Numbered from the stretch's first letter, positions 1-9,634 are shown. The stretch: 64,000 bases of DNA from Thalassospira lucentensis (GCF_001613805.1 NZ_LPVY01000012.1:1-64000), one strand, 5' to 3'. The notes: a model not told the origin generated them from the sequence alone. Program-made: numbers and translations.

Positions 1-1255
1 GGACTTTCAGGGCGTTGTCCTTGAACACCTCGACCGCGCGGCCCATGGCGGTGATTTCGTCGTTACCCTTGACCGGGACGTCGATATCAAGATTGCCATC
101 GGCCAGTGTCACCATGGTTTTCTGCAGACCGGCAAGACGGCGCAGAAGATTGCCACGGACATAGACGACATAAATGATCAGCGAGATCAGGATGGCGGCG
201 GCGGCAACGACAGCCAGTGCCGTCAGGCTCTGTTTCTCGACCACTTTGGCCTGTGCGGCGGCATCCTGAACTTCGGAGTTCAGGGCAGCGACCAGTTCGG
301 CGACACTGCTGCGCATCGCGTTGGCGAATTCACCGCTCTGGATGACCAGACGCTGGCTTTCTTCGGCAGCGGCCAGTTCGCGTTTACGAAGTTCGGGCAG
401 GCTGTCATCACCCACCGAAAGCTTCGACATCTTGTCGATCAGTTCGACATAGAAGTTTTTAAGCCGTTCGTTGCCAATCGATTCCAGTGCGGCAAGGGCA
501 TCGGCATAGGTGCCGCGGATGCGCACCGGAATGATCGACAGGCGGACGGCCTGCGTTTCGGTGGTGGACGCGATGATCATGTTGGCAGCGGACGAACCAA
601 GGCGTTCGATTTCCAGCACCGGTGAACGTGCGCTGATGGCGTCGTTCATTTTTATGAAGTTCTCGATCACTTCTTCGGTGCTTGCCGTGTATTTGGCGGA
701 CGGATCGTCTTTGAGCGACTGTGCATAGGCATTGCCCTGCGCGATGTCGTTCTGGGTATAGGACAGAACCGGTTTCAGCGTGTCGCCATAGCGTTTGGCA
801 AGATCCTGGAATTCGCCCAGTTTTTCGGCCTTTTCGGCGGAAATGGCAAAACGTTCCTGGGTTACGGTGTGTAACTGGCCAAGGGTGTCCTGCAACTGAA
901 TGCGGTTGTCATTGATCGTTGCAATGACTTCGGGCATGAAGCCGGTGGCTTCGATTTCGTTGATCTTGTTGACCAGTTCCAGCAGGCGGAAATCAAGTTC
1001 TTCCTTGATGGCCTGTTCTTCGTCGGTGGAATTGGATGCAACGATGCGTGGCGCAATCGCCACGATTTCCGCGCTTTCGGTCGCCAGTTCCTGTGCGGCG
1101 GCGATTGGCGGCAGTTTTTCTTCTGTGATGGTTGTCAGAGCTTCGCCGAACTTGTTGAAAGAAACGGCACCCACAACGGCAGACACGACTGCCATTAAAC
1201 CGACCAAGGCAAACGATATCAAAAGCTTGCTTTGGACCCCGAACTTAGTTCCCAT
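1..1255 (-). CDS. Membrane sensor with HAMP domain, N-terminal part (TorS-like histidine kinase or chemoreceptor)
   Basis: Reading the minus strand from an ATG at 1255 gives 418 codons open to the window edge. Residues about 9-31 form a first membrane segment, about 32-340 a helical periplasmic sensor region, about 340-362 a second membrane segment, and about 363-415 a HAMP domain containing DEITAMGRAVEVF. The start of the sensor region (KLPPIAAAQELATESAEI) resembles the four-helix sensors of TorS-type hybrid histidine kinases, but a HAMP domain ending in FKDNAL is also common in alphaproteobacterial chemoreceptors. The output domain lies beyond the window, so kinase versus methyl-accepting protein is undecided; I lean slightly to kinase. 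The gene is divergent from yebC across a 490-base gap. Confidence 0.75.
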   Translation of the reverse strand, partial: MGTKFGVQSKLLISFALVGLMAVVSAVVGAVSFNKFGEALTTITEEKLPPIAAAQELATESAEIVAIAPRIVASNSTDEEQAIKEELDFRLLELVNKINEIEATGFMPEVIATINDNRIQLQDTLGQLHTVTQERFAISAEKAEKLGEFQDLAKRYGDTLKPVLSYTQNDIAQGNAYAQSLKDDPSAKYTASTEEVIENFIKMNDAISARSPVLEIERLGSSAANMIIASTTETQAVRLSIIPVRIRGTYADALAALESIGNERLKNFYVELIDKMSKLSVGDDSLPELRKRELAAAEESQRLVIQSGEFANAMRSSVAELVAALNSEVQDAAAQAKVVEKQSLTALAVVAAAAILISLIIYVVYVRGNLLRRLAGLQKTMVTLADGNLDIDVPVKGNDEITAMGRAVEVFKDNALKV

Positions 1256-1745
1256 TCTGTCCTACCTTCTTGTGCTGTTTCCCCGGGCGGCTTCTTCGTC
1301 CGACCGGGTTTCTTGGATCAGGCAACGGGCATTTTGTTGTTTTCGCCGCCCGGTTCGTAACCCCCGAGAGTTATACTTTAGAGTTATTTTTTCTTATTAA
1401 GGGACATTATTGAAATATTATTCACAGAACTGCAAGATGTAAGCAGTTCTGCGACAAAAAATCACGATTAAATCCATAAGTTGTATAAATCACAGGTGAT
1501 GCGACCGGGTTTCCGGTGCGTGCCGGTTGATGGATGCGAACAGATGACGGATAGCTGGACCTTGTGTCGCAAACAGGATATAGGAGCGGTCGAAATTTCT
1601 GCCTGCCAGTTGTCCGGTCCGGTTCGGTCCGCCCGACTGGCGCGCAATCATCGCGAGACCGGTCTGCCCGGGAAGATCCCGCAGTTACCGGCCGGTGCCC
1701 GATTTGCACTGATCGACAACACGAAAAGAATACAGGTTTCAGGTT
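1256..1745. other. Gene-free divergent intergenic region
   Basis: The 490 bases between the sensor gene (minus) and yebC (plus) must hold both promoters. The left part is AT-rich and contains a perfect inverted repeat at 1425-1451, listed separately. The right part (about 1500-1740) is GC-rich; short open frames there run into yebC in another frame and show no family features. I see no RNA gene in it. Confidence 0.6.
1425..1451. promoter_or_regulatory. Inverted repeat, possible operator
   Basis: Two perfect 9-base arms, CAGAACTGC at 1425-1433 and GCAGTTCTG at 1443-1451, are separated by 9 bases. Neither side is followed by a T-run, so it is more like an operator than a terminator. It lies in the shared promoter region of the sensor gene and yebC. 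The bound protein is unknown. Confidence 0.45.
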
Positions 1746-2492
1746 ATGGCCGGCCATTCCCAATTTAAAAACATCATGCACCGCAAAGGCGCGCAGGATA
1801 AAAAGCGCGCCAAAATCTTCACCAAACTCGCCCGTGAAATCACGGTTTCGGCGAAAATCAGTGACGATATCAACAGCAACCCGCGTTTGCGTGCGGCCAT
1901 TGCCGCCGCGCGCGTTCAGAACATGCCCAAGGACAACATCGATCGCGCCATCAAAAAGGCGACCGGTGCCGGCGAGGGCGACAATTATGAAGAAGTCCGT
2001 TACGAGGGTTACGGTACGGCCGGTGTTGCCGTTATCGTCGAGGCCCTGACGGACAACCGCAACCGTACCGCATCCGAAGTGCGTGCCGCATTTGCCAAAA
2101 GCGGTGGCAACCTTGGTGAAACCGGTTCGGTCGGCTTCATGTTCAACCGTCTTGGCGAAATCGTTTACCCGTTGGACAAGGCCGGTGCGGACGAAATGTT
2201 TGAAGCCGCCCTTGAGGCCGGTGCTGCGAATGCGGAAACCGATGATGAGAATCACATCATCGAAACCGAGATCGAAGATCTTAACGCGGTGCGTGAGGCC
2301 CTGACCGAGAAGTTCGGCGATCCGGAAAGCGCGAAGCTTGTTTTCCGTGCGGTTACCGAGGCCGATATCAACGTTGAACAGGCACAGAGCATCATGAAGC
2401 TTGTTGATGTGCTTGAAGATAACGACGATGTGCAGAATGTCTGGACCAATGTGAACTGGACCGACGAGATCGTTGCCGCGCTTGATAACTGA
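1746..2492 (+). CDS. yebC: YebC/PmpR-family protein (TACO1 family)
   Basis: This 248-residue protein begins with the family signature [20 protein letters not shown] and runs the normal full length of about 245-250 residues. YebC proteins were described as DNA-binding regulators (PmpR) and more recently as ribosome-associated factors that relieve stalling; the mitochondrial relative TACO1 is a translational activator. The conserved N-terminal basic part and the acidic C-terminal half (for example [16 protein letters not shown] near residue 160) are intact. It is the usual alphaproteobacterial neighbour of ruvCAB, but a strong terminator at 2505-2546 separates it from ruvC here, so it is probably its own transcription unit. 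The start is fixed by the family N-terminus. Confidence 0.95.
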   Translation: MAGHSQFKNIMHRKGAQDKKRAKIFTKLAREITVSAKISDDINSNPRLRAAIAAARVQNMPKDNIDRAIKKATGAGEGDNYEEVRYEGYGTAGVAVIVEALTDNRNRTASEVRAAFAKSGGNLGETGSVGFMFNRLGEIVYPLDKAGADEMFEAALEAGAANAETDDENHIIETEIEDLNAVREALTEKFGDPESAKLVFRAVTEADINVEQAQSIMKLVDVLEDNDDVQNVWTNVNWTDEIVAALDN

Positions 2493-2504
2493 TTACGCTT
2501 GCTT

Positions 2505-2546
2505 ACGCCCGTCATTCCCTTTTGAATGACGGGCGTATTTTATTTT
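2505..2546 (+). terminator. Rho-independent terminator after yebC
   Basis: A perfect 13-base-pair stem (arms 2505-2517 and 2524-2536) with a 6-base loop is followed by ATTTTATTTT. It ends the yebC transcript just upstream of ruvC. Its T-tract overlaps the earlier in-frame ATG of the ruvC frame at 2545, which argues for the later ruvC start. Confidence 0.9.
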
Positions 2547-2571
2547 GCTCATAATAATAAGGTGGGGCGAC

Positions 2572-3090
2572 GTGGTCAGGGTTCTTGGTATCGATCCCGG
2601 TCTTCAACGCACGGGCTGGGGGGTGATCGACCTTACAGACAACCGGATGCGTCATGTTGCCAACGGTGTCGTGACCTCGACACAGACGCTGTCGCTGGCG
2701 GAGCGTCTTGATCAGCTTCATAGCGGGCTTATGGATGTGATTGCGACCTGGACACCCGACGAGGCCGCGGTCGAGGAAACCTTCGTTAACAAGAACCCTG
2801 TTTCGACCCTTAAGCTGGGGCAGGCGCGCGGTGTTGCACTGCTCGCCCCGGCACGCTGTGGCATTCCGGTAACGGAATATACACCCAATGCCGTCAAAAA
2901 GACGGTGGTGGGTGCCGGTCATGCGGCCAAGCAACAGGTTGAGATGATGGTGTCCACGTTGCTGCCGGGATGTCAGATCCATGGCGCAGATGCGGCCGAC
3001 GCCTTGGCCGTGGCGATTTGTCATGCACAACATGCCGGAACCCGTGCGCTTGCGGGGATAACAGCCGGTCCGGGGAGAAAATACAGGTGA
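2572..3090 (+). CDS. ruvC: Holliday junction resolvase RuvC
   Basis: RuvC is the endonuclease that cuts Holliday junctions brought by RuvAB during recombinational repair. From the GTG at 2572 the protein is 172 residues, normal for RuvC, and begins [17 protein letters not shown]. The acidic metal ligands are visible: Asp in GIDPG near the N-terminus, Glu in VEETFVNKN, and the pair in [14 protein letters not shown] near the C-terminus. An in-frame ATG at 2545 would add nine poorly conserved residues and sits in the upstream terminator T-tract, while AAGG precedes the GTG, so 2572 is preferred. The stop overlaps the ruvA GTG start (GTGA at 3087-3090), showing translational coupling in a ruvC-ruvA-ruvB operon. 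Confidence 0.95.
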   Translation: MVRVLGIDPGLQRTGWGVIDLTDNRMRHVANGVVTSTQTLSLAERLDQLHSGLMDVIATWTPDEAAVEETFVNKNPVSTLKLGQARGVALLAPARCGIPVTEYTPNAVKKTVVGAGHAAKQQVEMMVSTLLPGCQIHGADAADALAVAICHAQHAGTRALAGITAGPGRKYR

Positions 3091-3785
3091 TCGCAAAACT
3101 TCGCGGAATTGTCGATTTCATCGGCGAGGACAGTGTCATCATCGATGTGAACGGGGTCGGATACCTTGTTTTTGCATCGCGCAGAACATTGACCATGCTG
3201 CCGCAAAAAGGTGGCGAGGCGGGGTTGATGATCGAAACCCATGTTCGCGAAGATCACATTCATCTGTATGGATTTGCCGATAACGCAGAAAAACAGTGGT
3301 TCGCGCTTTTGACGACGGTGCAGGGGGTGGGGGCCAAGGTGGCGCTGGCCCTTTTGTCTGTTTTAAGCCCGACCGATCTTTTGCGGGCACTTGCCGCACA
3401 GGATACCACCGCCCTTTGCCGTGCGCCGGGGATTGGCCCGAAGGTCGCGACCCGTATCGTTGGCGAGCTTAAAGACAAGGCCGCGCGTCTTAATCTTGGT
3501 CCGGTAGCGGCACCAGCCGCACCGGCAGCATCACCTGCCGCAACTTCGTCAAAAAAATCTGCCAAATCTGCCAAACCGGTCAGTGATGTGAGCATCGACA
3601 CAGCCGAAGCCGCGCCGGTTGTGGATGATGGTGCGGTTCTGGCCGATGCGGTTTCCGCACTGGTTAATCTGGGCTATGGCCGGTCCGAGGCATTTGGCGC
3701 GGTTGGCAAGGCGGCCCAGCAGGCCGGTGAAGACAAGACACTTGATACCCTGATCCGTCTGGGACTGAAGGAGCTTAGCGCGTGA
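3087..3785 (+). CDS. ruvA: Holliday junction DNA helicase subunit RuvA
   Basis: RuvA binds the four-way junction and loads the RuvB motors. From GTG 3087 the protein is 232 residues, starting [18 protein letters not shown], the canonical RuvA N-terminus (OB fold). Two helix-hairpin-helix DNA-contact segments are seen, [14 protein letters not shown] and [19 protein letters not shown] (about residues 75-130). A long Ala/Pro/Ser/Lys-rich linker (about 140-175) precedes domain III ([15 protein letters not shown]), which touches RuvB. A longer frame starting at 2970 lies inside ruvC and is rejected. The gene overlaps ruvC and ruvB by 4 bases each, so the three are translationally coupled. Confidence 0.95.
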   Translation: MIAKLRGIVDFIGEDSVIIDVNGVGYLVFASRRTLTMLPQKGGEAGLMIETHVREDHIHLYGFADNAEKQWFALLTTVQGVGAKVALALLSVLSPTDLLRALAAQDTTALCRAPGIGPKVATRIVGELKDKAARLNLGPVAAPAAPAASPAATSSKKSAKSAKPVSDVSIDTAEAAPVVDDGAVLADAVSALVNLGYGRSEAFGAVGKAAQQAGEDKTLDTLIRLGLKELSA

Positions 3786-4858
3786 GCGAGGAAGAAGACC
3801 GTTTACTCAGCGGGGAACGCCGCGAAGAGGATTATCAGGACGGTTCGCTGCGCCCGCGTCGGCTGGACGATTTTACCGGCCAGAAGGAAGTGCGCGAAAA
3901 TCTTGATGTTTTCATTCAGGCCGCGCGTGGCCGCGAAGAAGCCATGGATCATGTGCTGTTTTTCGGGCCACCGGGCCTGGGGAAAACCACACTTTCGCAG
4001 ATTGTTGCCAGCGAACTTGGTGTTGGTTTTCGGGCGACATCCGGCCCGGTCATTGCCAAGGCTGGTGATCTTGCGGCCCTTCTGACCAATCTTCAGCCGC
4101 GTGATGTACTGTTTATTGATGAAATCCATCGCCTGAATCCGGCGGTCGAGGAAATCCTTTATCCGGCGATGGAAGATTTCCAGCTTGATCTTATCATCGG
4201 CGAGGGACCGGCGGCACGTTCGGTGCGGATTGACCTGCCGCCCTTTACCCTTGTCGGGGCGACGACACGGTCGGGGCTTCTGACCACGCCGCTTCGAGAT
4301 CGTTTCGGTATTCCGTTGCGGTTGCGATTCTACGAGCCCGAAGAGCTGGTCGAGATCGTCGCGCGCGGTGCGCGGTTGCTTAATTTCGATATGACGCGCG
4401 AGGGGGCGATGGAAATTGCCCGCCGGTCACGGGGAACACCGCGTATTGCCGGGCGTTTGTTGCGGCGTGTGCGTGATTTTGCGGTGGTTGCAGGTAAATC
4501 GCCGGTCGATAAATTCATCGCCGATGCGGCCCTGACGCGGCTTGAGGTTGATAATCTTGGCCTTGATAGTCAGGACAGGCGTTACCTGAACTGTATCGCC
4601 GGGAATTACGGCGGCGGGCCGGTGGGCGTTGATACGCTGGCCGCAGCCCTGTCGGAAGAACGCGACACGATCGAGGATGTGATTGAGCCGTATCTTTTGC
4701 AGCAAGGGCTGATACAGCGCACCCCGCGCGGCCGTATGCTGGGCATCAAGGGGTACAAGCATCTGGGCCTTGTGCCACCGCGTGAAGGCAATGGTGTGCC
4801 GCTGGCGGATCTGTTTGACCAGCGCGCGGCCAATGCCGCAGACGGGACAGACGAATGA
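3782..4858 (+). CDS. ruvB: Holliday junction DNA helicase motor RuvB
   Basis: RuvB is the AAA+ hexameric motor that drives branch migration with RuvA. The 358-residue product has Walker A (GPPGLGKTT, near residue 63), Walker B ([10 protein letters not shown]), sensor 1 (LVGATTRSG) and the arginine-finger region ([12 protein letters not shown]), followed by the C-terminal winged helix ([11 protein letters not shown]). The size matches the family. The start is a GTG at 3782 overlapping the ruvA stop in GTGA. The stop overlaps the next gene (ybgC) in ATGA, so ruvCAB and ybgC-tol may be read as one operon. Confidence 0.97.
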   Translation: MSEEEDRLLSGERREEDYQDGSLRPRRLDDFTGQKEVRENLDVFIQAARGREEAMDHVLFFGPPGLGKTTLSQIVASELGVGFRATSGPVIAKAGDLAALLTNLQPRDVLFIDEIHRLNPAVEEILYPAMEDFQLDLIIGEGPAARSVRIDLPPFTLVGATTRSGLLTTPLRDRFGIPLRLRFYEPEELVEIVARGARLLNFDMTREGAMEIARRSRGTPRIAGRLLRRVRDFAVVAGKSPVDKFIADAALTRLEVDNLGLDSQDRRYLNCIAGNYGGGPVGVDTLAAALSEERDTIEDVIEPYLLQQGLIQRTPRGRMLGIKGYKHLGLVPPREGNGVPLADLFDQRAANAADGTDE

Positions 4859-5316
4859 CGGATACGCACGATACCGGTCTGCTCGGTTATATCGAAGGCA
4901 AGCGGCATATCTTCCCGTTAATGGTGTTTTACGAGGATACCGATGCGGGCGGGGTTGTGTATCACGCCAACTATCTCGCCTTTGCCGAGCGGGCGCGTTC
5001 AGCGATGCTTAACCTGTTGGGGTTTAGCAATAGAAGTGTTGCAGAGCGCCACAAAGTTGCCATAGCCGTTCGACACTGTACGCTCGATTTTCGCCGGGCG
5101 GCCCGGTTGGAAGACAGGCTGATTGTGGAAAGTCGCCTGATCAAACTGGGGGGCGCGTCGCTGGGATTCGAGCAGAAGATCATGCGGGACGACGAGCTAC
5201 TCGTGGTTATCGAGATATATCTCGCCTGCATGTCGCTGCAAGAGTTACGGGCGCAAAGGCTGCCCGAAGAATTGAGAATGGCTTACGCAACCTATCTGGA
5301 TGTGAACGAGGACTGA
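4855..5316 (+). CDS. ybgC: Tol-Pal-associated acyl-CoA thioesterase YbgC
   Basis: YbgC is a cytoplasmic hotdog-fold thioesterase encoded at the head of tol-pal operons and linked to phospholipid metabolism at the cell envelope. The 153-residue product carries the 4-hydroxybenzoyl-CoA thioesterase-type active-site stretch [18 protein letters not shown] (about residues 24-41) with the catalytic Asp. It overlaps ruvB by four bases and is followed after seven bases by tolQ. The ATG at 4855 is the only sensible start. Confidence 0.92.
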   Translation: MTDTHDTGLLGYIEGKRHIFPLMVFYEDTDAGGVVYHANYLAFAERARSAMLNLLGFSNRSVAERHKVAIAVRHCTLDFRRAARLEDRLIVESRLIKLGGASLGFEQKIMRDDELLVVIEIYLACMSLQELRAQRLPEELRMAYATYLDVNED

Positions 5317-5323
5317 AGAGAAT

Positions 5324-6055
5324 ATGGAAAATCAGGTGGTCGACGCGGTAACGCTGGGGCAGTCGGTCATGGCTCATGACATGTCCATGTGGGGCCTGTT
5401 CATGCAGGCCGGGATTGTCGTCAAAACGGTGATGATCGGGCTGATGCTGGCATCGGTCTGGGTATGGGCAATTGTTTTTGAAAAACTGATGCGGTTGCGC
5501 AAACTGCGCGCCCAGGCAAATACATTCGAAGAAGCATTCTGGTCGGGCGGGTCGCTTGAAGACCTGTATGATCGTATCGCCGATCAGCCGCGCGATCCGA
5601 TGTCGGCCATTTTTGTGTCGGCCATGCGCGAATGGCGTCGTTCCAACGCGCGCGGGGTCAAGGGCGAAACAATGCGCGCCCGCCTGCAGCAGCGTCTTGA
5701 ACGGTCGATGGAAACCACGCTGGGCCGGGAAATGGACCGGGTTGAACGTTACATGACGTTCCTGGCGTCTGTCGGCTCGACCGCACCGTTTGTCGGCCTT
5801 TTTGGTACCGTCTGGGGCATCATGGTGTCCTTCCAGTCGATTGCAGCATCGAAAAACACATCGCTTGCGGTTGTCGCACCGGGTATTGCCGAGGCGTTGC
5901 TGGCAACGGCGATGGGCCTTGTCGCTGCTATTCCGGCGGTGGTGGCCTATAACAAGATTTCCAGCGACCTGAGCCGTTACGGTAATCGCCTTGAGGCGTT
6001 TGTCGACGAATTCACGTCGATCCTGTCGCGCCAGCTTGACGACGCGAGAGACTGA
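5324..6055 (+). CDS. tolQ: Tol-Pal system proton channel subunit TolQ
   Basis: TolQ is the inner-membrane MotA/ExbB-type stator that, with TolR, uses the proton-motive force to energise TolA for outer-membrane constriction at division. The 243-residue protein has the expected three membrane segments: about residues 27-49 (VVKTVMIGLMLASVWVWAIV), about 145-170 (FLASVGSTAPFVGLFGTVWG) and about 180-205 (LLATAMGLVAAIPAVVAY). The length is typical. It is tightly packed between ybgC (7-base gap) and tolR (1-base gap). Confidence 0.96.
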   Translation: MENQVVDAVTLGQSVMAHDMSMWGLFMQAGIVVKTVMIGLMLASVWVWAIVFEKLMRLRKLRAQANTFEEAFWSGGSLEDLYDRIADQPRDPMSAIFVSAMREWRRSNARGVKGETMRARLQQRLERSMETTLGREMDRVERYMTFLASVGSTAPFVGLFGTVWGIMVSFQSIAASKNTSLAVVAPGIAEALLATAMGLVAAIPAVVAYNKISSDLSRYGNRLEAFVDEFTSILSRQLDDARD

Positions 6056-6056
6056 T

Positions 6057-6509
6057 ATGGGCGCACAACTCGCATCCGGATCGGGCGGAGGACGCCGCCG
6101 CGGTCGTCGCAACCGCCGCAAGGCCATGAGCGACATCAACGTCACCCCGATGGTTGACGTGATGCTTGTCCTGCTTGTGATCTTCATGGTTGCCGCACCC
6201 CTGATGACGGTCGGGGTCGAAGTCGACCTGCCGGAAACATCGGCAGCCCCGATGACCGGTCAGGACGAACCGCTGGTCGTGTCGGTCACCGGTGATGGCA
6301 CCCTTTATATTATGGATAGTGAAGTCCCGCAGGACACGCTGGCCGAGAAGCTTTCGGCCATTACCGAGAACAAACGCGATACCCGCATTTTCGTGCGCGG
6401 TGACCGGGCAATCGATTATGGCCGTGTGATGGAAGTCATGGGCCTGATCAGTGAAGCCGGGTTTAGCAAAGTTGCGCTGATCGCGGAGCTGCCCGAAAAG
6501 GGCAAGTAA
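6057..6509 (+). CDS. tolR: Tol-Pal system protein TolR
   Basis: TolR is the ExbD-type partner of TolQ: a short cytoplasmic tail, one membrane helix carrying the proton-relay Asp, and a periplasmic domain that contacts peptidoglycan. From ATG 6057 the protein is 150 residues. After a basic N-terminus comes MSDINVTPMVDVMLVLLVIF, with the functional Asp in PMVDVMLV near residue 34, then the periplasmic domain. A longer frame from 5991 would overlap tolQ by 65 bases and is rejected; 6057 immediately follows the tolQ stop. Confidence 0.95.
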   Translation: MGAQLASGSGGGRRRGRRNRRKAMSDINVTPMVDVMLVLLVIFMVAAPLMTVGVEVDLPETSAAPMTGQDEPLVVSVTGDGTLYIMDSEVPQDTLAEKLSAITENKRDTRIFVRGDRAIDYGRVMEVMGLISEAGFSKVALIAELPEKGK

Positions 6510-6515
6510 ACCGAC

Positions 6516-7472
6516 ATGTTACGCAGTGTTCTGATTTCCCTGGCAGCCCATCTGGCGATCTTTTTGATTGCCTGGTTAGGCCTGCCGGAACTGTTCGAGG
6601 AAACGCCGCTGGAACTGCAGTCGATTTCGGTCGAGGTGGTCACGGTCGATGAATTCTCGGCGGCTCCGACCAAGGCGCTGCCAAAGCCGAAAGCCGAAGA
6701 AAAGCCGAAACCGAAACCGGCCCCGAAGCCAGAGCCAAAGCCCGTTCCGAAGCCGGAGCCAAAACCGGAACCCAAGCCGGAACCAAAGCCCGCGCCGAAA
6801 CCGGAACCAAAACCGGAGCCGAAGCCAGAGCCAAAACCGGAACCGAAGGTCGAACCCAAACCACAGCCCAAGCCGGAACCCAAACCCGTTCCGAAGCCGG
6901 AAGTGAAGAAGGAACCGACCCCGACCCCGGAAAAGCCGAAACCAAAGCCGGTTGAAGCCAAAAAGCCGGAGCCAAAACCGGAACCGAAGCCCGAGCCGAA
7001 GAAACAGCCCGATCCGGAACCGAAGCGGACGCTTGCCGATATTCTGAAGGATGTGCGTAAAACCGAACCGAGCGCACAGCCGACACCACAGGATACACCG
7101 GAAGATACGCCCGAGGACAATGCCAGCGAGGTTGTCGCGACGCGTCTGGACGCACGTTTGACTATGAGCGAGCTTGACGCCGTCAAAAGACAGATCGAAC
7201 GCTGCTGGAGCCCACCGGCCGGAGCCAAGGAAGCCGGGAACTTCGCGGTTGAAATTCATGTCAGCGCGAACCCGGACGGTACCGTCCGGCAGGCACGAAT
7301 TAGCAACTCTGGCGAGATTGGTGGTGATCCATCACGCCGTACGATTGCAGAAAGTGCCCTTCGAGCTGTGCTAAATCCGCAATGCAGTCCTCTAAAACTG
7401 CCGCTGGATAAATACGAAATGTGGCGCACATTCACGTTCAATTTTGACATGCGTGAAATGCTGGGCCTGTAA
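6516..7472 (+). CDS. tolA: Cell envelope integrity protein TolA
   Basis: TolA bridges the inner-membrane TolQR motor to outer-membrane TolB/Pal. The 318-residue protein has an N-terminal membrane helix (about residues 4-24), a central segment about 55-170 dominated by Lys-Pro-Glu-Pro repeats, and a C-terminal TonB/TolA domain (about 210-318) with [19 protein letters not shown]. In enteric bacteria the periplasm-spanning domain II is Ala/Lys-rich alpha-helix; here it is a proline-rich arm more like TonB. It lies 6 bases after tolR in the tol operon. Confidence 0.93.
   Translation: MLRSVLISLAAHLAIFLIAWLGLPELFEETPLELQSISVEVVTVDEFSAAPTKALPKPKAEEKPKPKPAPKPEPKPVPKPEPKPEPKPEPKPAPKPEPKPEPKPEPKPEPKVEPKPQPKPEPKPVPKPEVKKEPTPTPEKPKPKPVEAKKPEPKPEPKPEPKKQPDPEPKRTLADILKDVRKTEPSAQPTPQDTPEDTPEDNASEVVATRLDARLTMSELDAVKRQIERCWSPPAGAKEAGNFAVEIHVSANPDGTVRQARISNSGEIGGDPSRRTIAESALRAVLNPQCSPLKLPLDKYEMWRTFTFNFDMREMLGL
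6680..7025 (+). repeat. Low-complexity Lys-Pro/Glu-Pro coding repeat in tolA
   Basis: About 115 codons are built from alternating CCG/CCA/CCC proline codons with AAG/AAA and GAA/GAG, giving (KPEP)n-type protein sequence. The reverse strand shows long spurious open frames rich in Gly/Phe/Ser over the same bases. Units vary in the third codon position, so this is protein-level rather than exact DNA repetition. Confidence 0.9.
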
Positions 7473-7521
7473 TGAATAAAATCATAAGTCCCTCAAAACG
7501 CGTGGAAAATAGCGAGGCAGG

Positions 7522-8892
7522 ATGACCATCAAGACCAACGCATTCAAACGATATTGGGTTACACGCAGTCTGGCCGGACTGTGTGCCCTTGCCGTTGTCG
7601 CTGGCCTGGCCGTTGTACCCTCGGCACCGGCGCATGCCGAACTCCGTATCGACATCACCCGCGGTGAAGTCAAGCCGATGCCGATCGCCATTACCCGTTT
7701 CCCGGGTGAAGGTGTTTCGGAAACCGAAGTCGGCCAGAACATCACATCGGTGATCAGCAATGATCTGGCGCGATCGGGTCTGTTTGCGCCGATTGACGAA
7801 AAAGCCTTTATCCAGAGTGCCAGTTCGCTGGCGGTTAATCCGAACTTTGCCGAGTGGCGCGCAATCAATGCACAGGCACTCGTCAATGGTCGGGTCGTAA
7901 CCGAACCGAACGGGCTTCTGCGTGTCGAATTCCGCCTTTGGGATGTTCTGGCTGAAAACCAGATGGCAGGGGTGGCCTATCGCACCCAGCCGAACAACTG
8001 GCGGCGCATCGCACACAAGATTGCCGACGAGATTTATAAACGCATTACCGGGGAATCGGGCTATTTCGATACCCGTATCGTTTATGTCTCCGAATCGGGC
8101 CCGGGCGATAAACGCGTCAAGCGGCTTGCCATCATGGATCAGGACGGTGCGAACCACCGTTTCCTGTCAGACGGCAAGTTTCTTGTCCTGAACCCGCGTT
8201 TCTCTCCGACGGCCCAGGAAGTGGTTTATATGTCGTACTTCAACGACAAACCACGTGTCTATGTTCTGGATATCGATACCGGCGAGCTTGAATTGCTTGG
8301 CGATTTCCCGGGCATGACCTTTGCCCCGCGCTTTGCCCCAGATGGCAATTCCGTGGTGATGTCCCAGGCTTTGGACGGCAATAGTGAAGTCTACGAGCTG
8401 GATCTGCGTACGCGTGAAAAACGCCAGTTGACGCGGCATCCTGCAGTTGATACATCGCCGTCATATTCTCCTGATGGTTCGCGAATCACGTTCAACTCTG
8501 ACCGTAGCGGATCACAGCAACTTTACGTGATGAATGCGGATGGTAGCGGCGTCCAGCGCATCAGTTTCGGTGGTGGTCTTTATGCCACACCGGTCTGGTC
8601 GCCACGCGGAGACCTGATCGCCTTCACCAAATCACAAGGAGGTCGGTTCTATATCGGTGTCATGCGTCCGGATGGCAGTGGAGAGCGGCTTTTGGCCGAG
8701 GGCTTCCTTGTCGAAGGCCCGACATGGGCACCGAACGGAAGAGTGTTGATGTATCACCGCCAGCACCCGTCCAGGGACGGGACCAAGGATCGATACCGTC
8801 TGTATTCGATCGATTTGACCGGTTATAACGAACGAGAGATCGTTACACCGGCGGATGGATCAGATCCAGCATGGTCGCCCTTGATTCCCTGA
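7522..8892 (+). CDS. tolB: Tol-Pal system beta-propeller protein TolB
   Basis: TolB is the periplasmic partner that switches between Pal and TolA binding. The 456-residue product has a cleavable signal peptide ending about residue 39 (VPSAPAHA), an N-terminal domain about 40-180, and a six-bladed propeller about 190-450 with repeated WD-like units (for example [51 protein letters not shown]). The ATG at 7522 follows AGGCAGG and lies 49 bases after tolA. The length is normal for the family. Confidence 0.96.
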   Translation: MTIKTNAFKRYWVTRSLAGLCALAVVAGLAVVPSAPAHAELRIDITRGEVKPMPIAITRFPGEGVSETEVGQNITSVISNDLARSGLFAPIDEKAFIQSASSLAVNPNFAEWRAINAQALVNGRVVTEPNGLLRVEFRLWDVLAENQMAGVAYRTQPNNWRRIAHKIADEIYKRITGESGYFDTRIVYVSESGPGDKRVKRLAIMDQDGANHRFLSDGKFLVLNPRFSPTAQEVVYMSYFNDKPRVYVLDIDTGELELLGDFPGMTFAPRFAPDGNSVVMSQALDGNSEVYELDLRTREKRQLTRHPAVDTSPSYSPDGSRITFNSDRSGSQQLYVMNADGSGVQRISFGGGLYATPVWSPRGDLIAFTKSQGGRFYIGVMRPDGSGERLLAEGFLVEGPTWAPNGRVLMYHRQHPSRDGTKDRYRLYSIDLTGYNEREIVTPADGSDPAWSPLIP

Positions 8893-8924
8893 TATCTCAA
8901 GAGTATAGTCATCGCGAAGCACTG

Positions 8925-8939
8925 AATGCGATTCGCATT
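8925..8939. promoter_or_regulatory. Perfect 7-1-7 palindrome upstream of pal
   Basis: AATGCGA-T-TCGCATT is a perfect 15-base palindrome with 7-base arms about one base, in the 129-base gap between tolB and pal. Fur-superfamily operators often have this 7-1-7 geometry, but the bases are not a textbook Fur box, so the binding protein is unknown. Confidence 0.35.
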
Positions 8940-9021
8940 AATCGCGGGCATTTTCGGTGTCGCGAGACATGGAAAACACCACAATCGGGCGAATGTGTCC
9001 GGTGTTAAGGGGAAAACTTAA

Positions 9022-9519
9022 ATGAAACTTCGGATTCTGAGTGTTTTTGCTGCTGCCGCACTTCTGGCTGCCTGTGAAACCGCACCTGACAGCTCTGCAA
9101 CCTCTGCTGGCGAAGGTGTCTCGACCACCAATCAGCCGTCTTCCACTTCGAGCGCGCTTTCGGAAAGCAGCCCGGAATGGTTCGCGGTTAATGTTGGCGA
9201 TCGCGTATTCTTTGGCTTCGACAAATATGACCTGTCGGGCGAAGCACGCCGTACGCTGGAACTTCAGTCTGCTTGGCTGAAAAAATACCCGCAGTACAAA
9301 GTCGTTGTCGAAGGCCATGCCGACGAACGCGGCACGCGTGAATACAACCTTGCACTGGGTGAGCGTCGCGCGAACTCCGTGAAAGATTACCTCGTTGCTC
9401 TGGGCATTGATCCGTCGCGTATCGAAACCATTTCCTATGGTAAAGAACGTCCGGTCGCTCTGGGCCACGACGAAGAAAGCTGGGCGAAAAACCGCCGCTC
9501 TGTTTCGGTTATCCGTTAA
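9022..9519 (+). CDS. pal: Peptidoglycan-associated lipoprotein Pal
   Basis: Pal is the outer-membrane lipoprotein of the Tol-Pal system that grips peptidoglycan. The 165-residue product has a lipoprotein signal with lipobox LLAAC (Cys18), a Ser/Thr-rich linker to about residue 50, and an OmpA-like domain (about 60-165) with the peptidoglycan-binding motif HADERGTREYNLALGERRA. The 129-base gap from tolB and the palindrome at 8925-8939 suggest an extra promoter before pal. A strong terminator follows at 9547. Confidence 0.97.
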   Translation: MKLRILSVFAAAALLAACETAPDSSATSAGEGVSTTNQPSSTSSALSESSPEWFAVNVGDRVFFGFDKYDLSGEARRTLELQSAWLKKYPQYKVVVEGHADERGTREYNLALGERRANSVKDYLVALGIDPSRIETISYGKERPVALGHDEESWAKNRRSVSVIR

Positions 9520-9546
9520 GAGCGTGCAGGTGAAAGCCTGAATTTC

Positions 9547-9584
9547 AAGGCGCCTGTTCCGTAAGGAACAGGCGCCTTATTTTT
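9547..9584 (+). terminator. Rho-independent terminator after pal
   Basis: A perfect 14-base-pair stem (9547-9560 with 9565-9578) closed by a GTAA loop is followed by ATTTTT. It ends the tol-pal transcript and separates pal from cpoB. Confidence 0.92.
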
Positions 9585-9634
9585 GCCGCCTGAAAATGTT
9601 GCAACATTAGATATTCCTTGATGACACGGGGAAT

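Noticed and set aside
1422-2255. 277-codon minus-strand frame opposite yebC and its upstream region
   Set aside because: Overlaps the conserved yebC coding region and lacks domain features.
5207-6187. 326-codon minus-strand frame across ybgC/tolQ/tolR
   Set aside because: Covers three well-supported plus-strand genes; Arg/His-rich composition typical of antisense frames.
6416-7259. Gly/Phe/Ser-repeat proteins on the minus strand, and a possible CRISPR or satellite
   Set aside because: These are the reverse of the tolA Lys-Pro repeats. Units are short, continuous, without spacers, and encode TolA in frame.
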